From positions 1 through 8,083 of the forward strand of contig JAFYML010000135.1 in assembly GCA_017556595.1 (NCBI GenBank): DNA of 8,083 nucleotides. The letters run 5' to 3'. The notes beneath the pieces were generated by a model, which was given only the letters and a program-made list of their open reading frames with translations, had not been told where the DNA came from and made no database searches. How positions within the stretch are numbered: position 1 is the stretch's first letter; the number at the start of each line of letters is the position of its first letter. Positions 1-6,196 of the stretch are shown here, piece by piece. This stretch comes from Bacteroides sp. Lineage in GTDB: Bacteria > Bacteroidota > Bacteroidia > Bacteroidales > Bacteroidaceae. The translations under genes were made by a program, and so were the position numbers.

Positions 1-57
1 CGACATTGCAGGCAGCGTCATTGCTGCCAAAGAGACAATCTTTTTTAAGGTTTTCAT
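1..57 (-). CDS. Start of an exported protein (N-terminal 19 residues only)
   Basis: An ATG at 57-55 on the minus strand opens a frame that stays open to the window edge. The 19 visible residues are Met-Lys-Thr-Leu-Lys-Lys followed by a hydrophobic stretch (IVSLAAMTLPAMS), the beginning of a Sec signal peptide, so the protein is probably exported. It starts 36 bases after the stop of the family 3 glycoside hydrolase in the same direction. No hairpin or promoter box is visible between them, so the two are probably co-transcribed and may act on the same glycan. No Shine-Dalgarno site is visible, as is usual in Bacteroidetes. The function cannot be read from this fragment; another glycosidase or a surface protein would fit the context, but that is only inference. 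Confidence 0.7.
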   Translation of the reverse strand, partial: MKTLKKIVSLAAMTLPAMS

Positions 58-93
58 CGTTAGCATTATTTATAGGTTAATAATATGCTTTGG

Positions 94-2694
94 TTAATAT
101 CCTTCTACTACTAGCTGCAAGCTCTTCAAGTCTTTTTCTTGCGAACTTGTGCCGTAGTAGATTTCATATGTTACATCTTCCGAATCTACACAAATCATAC
201 TGTTCGACTTTTCATCGAAGAATGAGAATGCTTCCGGTTCAAGCTCAATTTTCACGTTTTTACTTTCGTTGGCCTTCAACTCTACGCGTTTGAATGCACG
301 CAACGATTTGGATGGACCGTTTACATCTTTCAAAGCCTTTACATAGATTTGAACTACTTCGCTACCAGCACGAGAGCCTGTATTCTTTACCGGAATAGTT
401 ACATCTACATAGCCATTGGCTTTCTTCGCAATCTCTGCTTGGCCAATGCTGAAAGTGGTATAGCTTAAACCATATCCGAATGGGAAAAGGGCATCGTTGA
501 AGTAGCGATATGTGCGACCTTTCATGGAATAATCGCCATAATCGGGAAGTTGTGAATCGCTCTTGTAGAAGGTAACTGGCAACTTGCCGCCGGGGTTATA
601 ATCGCCAAACAATACATCGGCCACTGCACGACCACCCATTTCGCCTGGATACCAAGCCTGAATAATGGCTTCGCAGTTTTCTGTTTCTGGCAGAAGCGCC
701 ATGGCAGATCCAGAGAAGTTTACCAAGATAACCTTCTTGCCAGCCTCTTTCAACTTTTGAATCAATGAGCGTTGGATAGCGGGGAACTCTATCGAGGTGC
801 GGTCGCCACCCTTAAAGCCTTCTATCTCGATAGGCATCTCTTCGCCTTCGTAGCGTGCCGATATACCACCAGCAAACAACACAACGTCAATGCCTTTCAA
901 CTGGCTGATAATATCGTCGTAGTTGAACTCTTTTTCAAAGCCTAAATCAAATTTCAAGTTGGTGTTGTATGTTGGGATTTGCGTGTAGCGAATCTCTAAA
1001 TGGTATGTCTTTCCTTTTTCTACTTCGATAAACGAGCGTTCGTTTAGGGTAAGCCAAGTTTGACGTTTTACTTTGGTTACACCATCAACGCGTAGTTCAT
1101 AGTCGCCACACGATGTCATGTCGAGCAACACCTTTCCGCTTTCGGATGGTGTGAAATCGGTTTCGTAGATAGCAGAGAATCCTTCCAAGTTAACTCCCGG
1201 TGCAAATGCATAATTGCCAAAGGTTGTCTTTGAGAAAGGAGCATTTTCCCAAATTACATTGACTGGGTCGCCTTCGCGCTTGGTGTTGTTCCAGAAGGTA
1301 GCTTTCATACCCACTTTGCCATCGAACTTGCACTCGTTATACATGGAGTGCAGCGTCTTTGTATTGGTATAATCGCATCCTGGCAAATAGGTGATGGCAC
1401 GCTTGTTTACCTTCTCTTTTATACCCTCTAGGAAAGATATGGTTTGGGTAGGTGTGCCGTTATAATTGCCCCACATCATGGTTTCGATGTCGGCATTAGG
1501 ACCTATTACGGCTATCTTCTTTATCTTTTTGTTTAAGGGTAAAATGTTATTCTTATTTTGTAGCAATGTGATGGTTTGGCGTGCCATGTCTAATGAAAGC
1601 TCTTTATGCTCTTTGCCGGCAACCTTGTCCATTGGAATCTGTTTCCATTCAACCATTTCCGAAGGGTCGAACTCGCCAAGCGAGATGCGAGCCTCGAGCA
1701 GTCTGATTACTTTCTGATTCACATCTTCTTCTTTCATCAAGCCTAAACGAACGGCTTCTGGAATGCTTTTGTAGGCGTAGTTATATCCACATTCTACATC
1801 TGTACCAGCCAATACGCCCACTGCTGCTGCATGTGTAGCATCGCTGGATGTCTTATGTGTCATCCAAAAATCGGATACAGCACTACAATCCGACACTACC
1901 ATATACTTAAAGCCCCAATCGTCGCGTAGAATTTGTTGTAACAATCTGTCGCTACCGCAACAAGGCTCGTCTTCCCAGCGTTGATAGGCACACATCACTT
2001 CGCGCACATCGCCCTTTTGCACGGCTGCTTGAAAGGCTGGTAGGTATGTCTCGAATAAATCTCGAGGCTCTACGTTTGTTATATTGTCTGTATGACGCGC
2101 CCATTCCGGACCGCTATGTACAGCAAAATGCTTGGCACATGCCAATAGCTTGCGATACTTTGCATCGGCTGGTCCTTGTAAGCCTTGAATAACTTTTACG
2201 CCCATTACCGATGTAAGATAGGGGTCTTCTCCGTATGTCTCTTGACCACGTCCCCAACGCGGGTCGCGGAATATGTTTACATTGGGAGTCCAGAAAGAGA
2301 GCCCATAGAAACGGCGTTCTTCTAATCCGTTGCGTTCGCGTTCGTTGTGTATAGCGCGCGCTTCGGTAGATGTAGCGTCAAACACATTGAACACCATCTC
2401 TTCGTTGAACGAAGCTGCCATACCGATTGGTTCAGGGAATACCGTAACGTTACCTTGATTTGCAACACCATGCAATGCTTCACTCCACCAATGGAAAGTT
2501 TTAATTCCTAAGCGTGGAATGGCTGCAGATTGGTCTAACATCAGTTGAGATTTTTCTTCGAGTGTAAGTCTGTTCATTAAATCAACTGCACGGTCATGTG
2601 CCGGCAACGAGGGGTCTTGAAACGGATAATTTTGTGCAATTGATAGTAGTGGTAATGCAGCTAAAAGTGAAAACGCTGCTCTCTTAAAATTCAT
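94..2694 (-). CDS. Secreted GH3 glycoside hydrolase, probable beta-xylosidase/beta-glucosidase with PA14 insert
   Basis: An 866-residue enzyme expected to release terminal beta-linked sugars, most likely xylose, from oligosaccharides in the periplasm. Residues 1-20 form a Sec signal peptide with a likely signal peptidase I site after Ala20 and no lipobox cysteine. The GH3 N-terminal barrel covers about 30-340. It carries WWSEALHG (69-76), FRDPRWGRGQE (142-152), the KHF motif (188-190) and VVSDCSAV, whose Asp269 is the expected nucleophile. The SDCxAV form and the WWxEALHG motif are typical of plant-type GH3 xylosidases. The GH3 C-terminal alpha/beta domain begins near 370. It is interrupted at about 455-590 by a beta-rich PA14-like segment (GDYELRVDG, 530-538) and resumes with ARYEGEEM (613-620), a likely source of the acid/base Glu. 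A fibronectin III-like domain fills about 755-860. Length and layout resemble Bacteroidales enzymes of the Xyl3A kind. Substrate (xylose, glucose or arabinose) cannot be fixed from sequence alone. The start is chosen because it precedes the signal peptide; the stop is TAA. Confidence 0.93.
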   Translation of the reverse strand: MNFKRAAFSLLAALPLLSIAQNYPFQDPSLPAHDRAVDLMNRLTLEEKSQLMLDQSAAIPRLGIKTFHWWSEALHGVANQGNVTVFPEPIGMAASFNEEMVFNVFDATSTEARAIHNERERNGLEERRFYGLSFWTPNVNIFRDPRWGRGQETYGEDPYLTSVMGVKVIQGLQGPADAKYRKLLACAKHFAVHSGPEWARHTDNITNVEPRDLFETYLPAFQAAVQKGDVREVMCAYQRWEDEPCCGSDRLLQQILRDDWGFKYMVVSDCSAVSDFWMTHKTSSDATHAAAVGVLAGTDVECGYNYAYKSIPEAVRLGLMKEEDVNQKVIRLLEARISLGEFDPSEMVEWKQIPMDKVAGKEHKELSLDMARQTITLLQNKNNILPLNKKIKKIAVIGPNADIETMMWGNYNGTPTQTISFLEGIKEKVNKRAITYLPGCDYTNTKTLHSMYNECKFDGKVGMKATFWNNTKREGDPVNVIWENAPFSKTTFGNYAFAPGVNLEGFSAIYETDFTPSESGKVLLDMTSCGDYELRVDGVTKVKRQTWLTLNERSFIEVEKGKTYHLEIRYTQIPTYNTNLKFDLGFEKEFNYDDIISQLKGIDVVLFAGGISARYEGEEMPIEIEGFKGGDRTSIEFPAIQRSLIQKLKEAGKKVILVNFSGSAMALLPETENCEAIIQAWYPGEMGGRAVADVLFGDYNPGGKLPVTFYKSDSQLPDYGDYSMKGRTYRYFNDALFPFGYGLSYTTFSIGQAEIAKKANGYVDVTIPVKNTGSRAGSEVVQIYVKALKDVNGPSKSLRAFKRVELKANESKNVKIELEPEAFSFFDEKSNSMICVDSEDVTYEIYYGTSSQEKDLKSLQLVVEGY

Positions 2695-2803
2695 ATTTAT
2701 TTGTTTTTAGGGTTGATTATAGGATTTTTTACAAAGAAAGTACTTTTTGCTATTTCTTGTATCTTAACCCTATATGTTATACAGCATAATGCTTTTCTGC
2801 AAA

Positions 2804-2835
2804 ACCTTAATACCTTAACACCTTAACTCCTTACT
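2804..2835. repeat. Tandem array of an 8-base unit (ACCTTAAC), four copies
   Basis: Four consecutive octamers occupy 2804-2811, 2812-2819, 2820-2827 and 2828-2835. The second and third are identical (ACCTTAAC), the first differs at its last base, and the fourth is a diverged copy (TCCTTACT). A further near match, ATCTTAAC, stands alone at 2761-2768. The array lies between the divergent GH3 gene and the unknown gene at 2895, just upstream of that gene's predicted promoter. It could be a regulator binding array or a slippage-prone spacer. The repeat is seen directly; any role is inference. Confidence 0.8.
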
Positions 2836-2837
2836 TT

Positions 2838-2868
2838 TTCGTTTTATCAATTTATTCGTTTATATTTG
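2838..2868 (+). promoter_or_regulatory. Bacteroidetes-type promoter for the unknown gene at 2895
   Basis: TATATTTG at 2861-2868 matches the Bacteroidetes -7 consensus TAnnTTTG exactly. A weak -33 candidate, TTCG at 2838-2841, lies 19 bases upstream and matches TTTG at three of four positions. Transcription would begin near 2875 and leave a leader of about 20 bases before the ATG at 2895. The octamer array ends immediately upstream of the -33 position. No comparably good box was found on the minus strand for the divergent GH3 gene in 2695-2800. Confidence 0.55.
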
Positions 2869-2894
2869 CAGAAAGTTTAAAATCGGAAAATGCT

Positions 2895-3446
2895 ATGAAC
2901 TCACAACTCTTTTTTGAAAACTTGCCCTTTAAGCCCGATAAAAGCCAGGTGATTTATGTAGAAGAATTCTACGATGAGCAGGCAAACCGTTTTATAACCG
3001 ACAACTATCATGACTTGAGACAGTGGTTTGAATATCGGGGATATGAATTTATCTACTTGCCGATGTTGTTCAAAGACGAGGAGTTGAAACGGAAGGTGTT
3101 ATACTATGCTCCATATCTGCAGGCGGATATAGTAGAGGATAAAAGTTTGCGTAGTAATTATCTGCTGAAATTATTGAACCATTCGCCTGGGTTTCAGACG
3201 CTGAATCCATCGCTCTTGTTCAACCCCGAAAGGAGGGGCAACAAATGGGTGTTCCAAGCGTGCGAGTTGTTGCTGACGGGAAACGATATGGAGGATATAC
3301 TCCAAATGATAGATCGTATTTGCTCGGGAACTCTTTTCTTGGAAGAATGTAGTGCGGCTAATGAGAGTGTGCTGATGAACTATCAACCTTCGAGCGAGCC
3401 AAGGTCTTCGATGATTATTGAGAGTGATGAGAAGAGAAGTGCTTGA
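2895..3446 (+). CDS. Unknown Bacteroidales protein, N-terminal half of a gene split by a TGA stop
   Basis: 183 residues, with no signal peptide and no membrane segment, so cytosolic. I do not recognise a named family. It contains an aromatic-rich stretch (FEYRGYEFIYLPMLF, 45-59), a PSLLFNPERRG segment (105-115) and two amphipathic helical regions (about 116-150). The tail from about 151 is polar and low in hydrophobics, like an interdomain linker. The frame ends at TGA 3444-3446. The same frame then continues open through 3447-4034 without another stop, so this is probably the first domain of a longer protein of about 380 residues, or the first of two tightly spaced genes. The ATG at 2895 lies about 20 bases after a good -7 box. 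An overlapping ATG at 2890 is out of frame and stops after two codons. A pseudogene is possible. Confidence 0.7.
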   Translation: MNSQLFFENLPFKPDKSQVIYVEEFYDEQANRFITDNYHDLRQWFEYRGYEFIYLPMLFKDEELKRKVLYYAPYLQADIVEDKSLRSNYLLKLLNHSPGFQTLNPSLLFNPERRGNKWVFQACELLLTGNDMEDILQMIDRICSGTLFLEECSAANESVLMNYQPSSEPRSSMIIESDEKRSA

Positions 3447-3463
3447 AAGCGTTCTTTCCTCTC
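3429..3463 (+). other. In-frame TGA stop set within a weak stem-loop, separating two same-frame halves
   Basis: The stop codon at 3444-3446 lies between two long open frames that share a frame (2895 and 3471 are both multiples of three). It falls in a small palindrome, GCTT-GA-AAGC (3441-3450). A longer, imperfect purine/pyrimidine pairing surrounds it: 3429-3437 against 3455-3463, with one mismatch and one wobble. Codons 3447-3470 read Lys-Arg-Ser-Phe-Leu-Ser-Lys-Ile, compatible with a linker. One base change from Arg (CGA) or Trp (TGG) would create this stop. Deliberate readthrough, recent nonsense mutation, sequencing error and two separate genes all remain possible. Confidence 0.5.
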
Positions 3464-3470
3464 CAAGATA

Positions 3471-4034
3471 GTGGGCAGAATTCAAGGTGAGCTGTTCGAT
3501 GATGACGATTTCTGCTTGCCGCCACAACGCGACGAGGTGGCCGAGATATTGGAGAACTTGGAGAACAACGTAAAGAAATTGCGACTACAAGGGGTGACTC
3601 TGAGCGCGATTCACGAATTTATAGACAAACAAGAACCGCTATCGCCATTAGTGATTACGGAAGATTTAAGGATTTTTCTGCCCTCTTATAACAACCTTGA
3701 AATAGTGATGCCGGCACAGCGAAAGGCGCTCTACTTCCTCTTTTTGAATCATCCCGAAGGTATTGTGTTGCAGCACTTGGAGGAGTATCATCGCGAACTG
3801 ATGAACTATTATAAGCAAACAAATGGTGGAGTGGTGACACCCCGCATGGAAGAGAGCATAAAAAAGTTGGAAACCTATGGCAACAACCAATTGAACGTAG
3901 TGATTACTCGCATCAGAGAGGCTTTCTGTTCGAAGTTCGACGAGCGACTAGCACGTCACTATTTTATTAGTGGCGAAAGGGGACAGGCCTACAAAATAGG
4001 GTTGCCGCAAGCGTTGATTCGTTGGCAAGAGTAG
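3471..4034 (+). CDS. Unknown Bacteroidales protein, C-terminal half; possible winged-helix-like domain
   Basis: 187 residues if translation starts at GTG 3471, ending at TAG. That start is weak: no Shine-Dalgarno site is seen, and the next in-frame Met is at residue 80, inside the conserved-looking part. Frame continuity back to 3447 favours one gene broken by the TGA at 3444. After an acidic start (ELFDDDDF), residues about 22-52 are helical and may form a short coiled coil. The core LVITEDLRIFLPSYNNLEI (60-78) followed by KALYFLFLNHPEGI (85-98) resembles a widespread group of uncharacterised Bacteroidetes proteins that I know only as hypothetical. The end, LNVVITRIREAF then YFISGERGQAYKIGL (141-178), has the helix-then-wing look of a winged-helix domain as in response-regulator effector domains. 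That comparison is by eye and tentative. A DNA-binding role is therefore speculative. It is followed by a von Willebrand protein gene with its own promoter-like site. Confidence 0.65.
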   Translation: MGRIQGELFDDDDFCLPPQRDEVAEILENLENNVKKLRLQGVTLSAIHEFIDKQEPLSPLVITEDLRIFLPSYNNLEIVMPAQRKALYFLFLNHPEGIVLQHLEEYHRELMNYYKQTNGGVVTPRMEESIKKLETYGNNQLNVVITRIREAFCSKFDERLARHYFISGERGQAYKIGLPQALIRWQE

Positions 4035-4037
4035 ACG

Positions 4038-4052
4038 AGGCAAGCCTTGCCT
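4038..4052 (+). terminator. Perfect 7-base inverted repeat after the unknown gene; weak terminator or operator
   Basis: AGGCAAG (4038-4044) is followed by one base and then its exact reverse complement CTTGCCT (4046-4052), four bases after the TAG stop. A real hairpin would have about five pairs around a five-base loop. The following bases (TTGATATTT) are T-rich but not a clean T run. It may be a weak terminator for the unknown gene, or a palindromic protein binding site upstream of the next promoter. Confidence 0.35.
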
Positions 4053-4062
4053 TTGATATTTC

Positions 4063-4094
4063 CTTGCCGCCGCTGCAAATGCGTTGTATGTTTG
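4063..4094 (+). promoter_or_regulatory. Bacteroidetes-type promoter for the von Willebrand gene
   Basis: TATGTTTG at 4087-4094 matches the TAnnTTTG -7 consensus exactly. CTTG at 4063-4066, 20 bases upstream, matches the -33 TTTG at three of four positions. Transcription would start near 4101, giving a leader of about 35 bases rich in A and C before the ATG at 4136. That leader carries the hexamer ACTAAC twice (4111-4116, 4125-4130) and a variant between them. The right side of the -7 box is shared with an inverted repeat described separately. Confidence 0.6.
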
Positions 4095-4096
4095 CA
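4074..4096. promoter_or_regulatory. Inverted repeat TGCAAA-N11-TTTGCA overlapping the -7 box
   Basis: TGCAAA at 4074-4079 and its exact complement TTTGCA at 4091-4096 are 11 bases apart, with centres about 17 bases apart. The right arm covers the TTTG of the predicted -7 box, so a dimeric regulator bound here would block the promoter. Chance occurrence in A/T-rich DNA, or constraint from the promoter box itself, is possible. Confidence 0.35.
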
Positions 4097-4135
4097 TTGT
4101 CAAAACGATTACTAACCAACTAAAACTAACTGACA

Positions 4136-4768
4136 ATGGAAACAAAAAAGGTTATCAACTTGATTATTTTGGACGCTTCGGGCTCTATGAGTACTATCTA
4201 CAACCAAGCATTGGGCGGAGTAAACGAAACATTGGGCGCTATCCGTGTGGCGCAAAACGAACACCCGGAATTGAAGCAGTACGTAACATTAGCTTCGTTT
4301 AGCGCCGGCGAGAAATACTTGAATAAAATCTTTACGGACAAGCCTATAGATGAGGTGCGCAATATTACGGCGGAAGATTATCCGCTACTGGGATGCACCG
4401 CGCTACACGATGCCATGGGTGATATGATTATGGAGGTGATGGGATCGGCCACAACGGATGATTGTGTGTTGGTGACCGTGATTACCGATGGTTATGAAAA
4501 CGCTTCAAGGAAATGGTCGGCAGATGGTGTTAAATCGCTTGTGGAGACACTGAAAACAAAAGGATGGACGTTTACTTATATTGGTGCCAATCAAGATGTG
4601 ATGACGGTGGCCGAAAGCTTGGGCGTGAAAAACTCGCTTTGTTTCGAAGCAACCGAGGAGGGCACCAAGCAGATGTTCGAAAAGGACAAGAAGAGCAGAA
4701 AGGCTTTCTTCCAAAAGTTGGCCAATAATATTCAATTTGAACTTTACGATGGAAACTATTTTGAATAA
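4136..4768 (+). CDS. Cytosolic von Willebrand factor A domain protein, TerY-like
   Basis: 210 residues that are almost entirely one VWA domain. The metal-ion-dependent adhesion site looks complete: DASGS (Asp13, Ser15, Ser17), Thr88 in LGCTAL and Asp118 in VITDGYENAS. Such a domain binds a divalent metal and a partner protein's acidic residue. The YIGANQD segment (148-154) is common in stand-alone bacterial VWA proteins of the TerY/YegL style. There is no signal peptide or membrane segment, so it acts in the cytoplasm. The C-terminal tail (about 175-210) is basic then aromatic, and may be a helix used for contact. No AAA ATPase, kinase or tellurite-resistance genes, frequent partners of this family, are in the window. 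The nearest gene is the split unknown gene 101 bases upstream on the same strand. The partner is unknown. The ATG is supported by the promoter about 35 bases upstream of it and by the conserved first strand starting at residue 6. Confidence 0.88.
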   Translation: METKKVINLIILDASGSMSTIYNQALGGVNETLGAIRVAQNEHPELKQYVTLASFSAGEKYLNKIFTDKPIDEVRNITAEDYPLLGCTALHDAMGDMIMEVMGSATTDDCVLVTVITDGYENASRKWSADGVKSLVETLKTKGWTFTYIGANQDVMTVAESLGVKNSLCFEATEEGTKQMFEKDKKSRKAFFQKLANNIQFELYDGNYFE

Positions 4769-4799
4769 ACTTGTTCATTTTAGTCGTAGATAGACCTAT

Positions 4800-4853
4800 A
4801 AAAAAAGAACGACCCCAAAAGTTTTTGTAAACTTCAGGGGTCGATTTGTTTGG
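4800..4853. terminator. Bidirectional intrinsic terminator between convergent genes
   Basis: CGACCCC (4810-4816) pairs perfectly with GGGGTCG (4837-4843). Inside, AAGTTT (4819-4824) pairs with AAACTT (4829-4834) around a TTGT loop, separated from the lower stem by two mismatches. On the minus strand the hairpin is followed by a TTCTTTTTTT run (complement of 4800-4809), a strong terminator for the purine permease gene. On the plus strand it is followed by ATTTGTTT, adequate for stopping the von Willebrand transcript. Confidence 0.88.
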
Positions 4854-4865
4854 GCTATTTATTCA

Positions 4866-6164
4866 CTAAATAAAAATAAATTTCAGTATGAAGAGGATAG
4901 CAAGAATTATCATAACAGGCGAAACTTTCTTCTTATGGCCTGTGATAAGATTCATCAAAACGTAGGTTATCATGCCAAGCAAAATACCATTAGAAATAGA
5001 GTATGTAAGCGGCATCATAATGAGGCAAACGAATGCAGGAATAGATTCGGAAAAATCGTCGAACGGAATGCGTGTAACAGGTTCGAGCATTAAAAGACCT
5101 ACGATGATAAGGGCAGGAGCAGTAGCTGCAGCGGGGATAGAGAGGAAGAGGGGCGAGAAAAATAGTGAAATTGCGAAGCAGATGCCTACAACGAATGCTG
5201 TAAGACCAGAACGGCCACCTTGGGTTACACCAGCCGCACTCTCAACATAGGTAGTAGTTGTAGAGGTACCAATGCATGCACCTACGGTTGTGGCTATTGC
5301 ATCGGCCATAAAAGCTTGGTTTAGACGGTGGATTTTACCATCTTTGTTTATCATGTTGGCTTTGGTACATACACCCACAAGTGTACCTACGGTGTCGAAC
5401 ATATCGATGAAGAAGAAGGTAAACACAATCACTACCATGTCGAGTGAGAAGATGTTCTCAAAATCGAATTGACAGAAAATTGGAGTGATTGATTCGGGGC
5501 GTGAGAGGATACCTTGGTATTCGGTTACACCCATAGGGATGCCTATAAGCATAGTGATGAGAATACCAATAAGAATAGAACCTGGCACGTTCTTAGCAAA
5601 AAGGAAACCGGTGATGATAAGACCTATGAAAGCTAAAAGAGCAGGGCCAGAGGTGATTTCGCCAAGGGTTACAAGGGTTGCTTCGTCGGACACAACAAGA
5701 CCTGCGCTTTCAAGACCAATGAACGCAATGAACAAGCCGATACCTGCACCAATGGCGTTTCGTAAACTCATGGGGATGGCATTGACAATAGCTTCGCGCA
5801 CATTGGTCAGCGTAAGGATGATGAAGATAATACCTTCGATGAACACTGCTGTCAACGCAAATTGCCACGAATAGCCCATGCCTAAACATACGCTATAAAC
5901 GAAGAATGCGTTCAATCCCATACCAGGAGCAAGACCAAAAGGAAGCTTACCGATAAGAGCCATAGCCAAGCAACCAATGATGGCTGCAAGGGCGGTAGCT
6001 GTAAATACGGAACCAATAGGCATACCCTCGAGTAAACCAAACATAGAGGGGTTTACCGCAAGGATGTACGACATTGTGAGGAACGTTGTGATTCCAGCAA
6101 TAATTTCTTTGCGAATCGTACTTTGTGATGGATTAAATCCAAACAATTTTGTTAACAATAGCAT
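4866..6164 (-). CDS. AzgA-type purine permease (NCS2 superfamily)
   Basis: A 432-residue inner-membrane carrier expected to take up adenine, guanine or hypoxanthine by proton symport for purine salvage. Family signatures are clear: GITTFLTMSYILAVNP (24-39), GLAPGMGLNAFF (77-88), FFIDMFDTVGTLVG (251-264) with Asp254 and Asp257, and GTSTTTTYVESAAG (299-312) with Glu308. The acidic residues in the last two motifs lie where NCS2 transporters bind base and proton. The whole chain is hydrophobic, with about 12-14 membrane segments. Length is usual for the family. I start at ATG 6164 rather than 6239: the 25 extra residues would be charged, unlike family N-termini, and would overlap the end of the acyltransferase gene. 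With this start the gap to that gene is 32 bases. It is the last gene of the minus-strand run and is closed by the hairpin at 4800-4853. Exact base specificity cannot be told from sequence. Confidence 0.93.
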   Translation of the reverse strand: MLLLTKLFGFNPSQSTIRKEIIAGITTFLTMSYILAVNPSMFGLLEGMPIGSVFTATALAAIIGCLAMALIGKLPFGLAPGMGLNAFFVYSVCLGMGYSWQFALTAVFIEGIIFIILTLTNVREAIVNAIPMSLRNAIGAGIGLFIAFIGLESAGLVVSDEATLVTLGEITSGPALLAFIGLIITGFLFAKNVPGSILIGILITMLIGIPMGVTEYQGILSRPESITPIFCQFDFENIFSLDMVVIVFTFFFIDMFDTVGTLVGVCTKANMINKDGKIHRLNQAFMADAIATTVGACIGTSTTTTYVESAAGVTQGGRSGLTAFVVGICFAISLFFSPLFLSIPAAATAPALIIVGLLMLEPVTRIPFDDFSESIPAFVCLIMMPLTYSISNGILLGMITYVLMNLITGHKKKVSPVMIILAILFILKFIFI

Positions 6165-6196
6165 ATTGTTTTTAAACGTTTTATCTTTTTTATCTA

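Noticed and set aside
2695..2760. Promoter for the GH3 gene on the minus strand
   Set aside because: Only a poor partial match to TAnnTTTG (TACTTTCT, complement of 2734-2741) was found, with no -33 box at the right distance, so no site is claimed.
2784..2792. Short palindrome GCATAATGC in the divergent intergenic region
   Set aside because: Nine bases with four-base arms is expected by chance in A/T-rich DNA and is not positioned on a recognised promoter box.
3444..3446. TGA recoded as an amino acid (alternative code or selenocysteine)
   Set aside because: TGA ends the BASS transporter gene in the same window, and Trp elsewhere is read from TGG. No convincing selenocysteine-insertion element is visible, and the site lies in a polar linker rather than a redox motif.
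3171..3527. 118-residue minus-strand open frame across the split-gene junction
   Set aside because: It spans the end of one half and the beginning of the other on the opposite strand. I considered it as a reason for the stop, but it has no promoter box, no plausible fold and shadow-like composition.
5485..5874. 129-residue plus-strand open frame opposite the purine permease
   Set aside because: It is antisense to a clearly coding membrane protein, has Met/Ile/Arg-heavy composition typical of a reverse shadow, and shows no recognisable motif.
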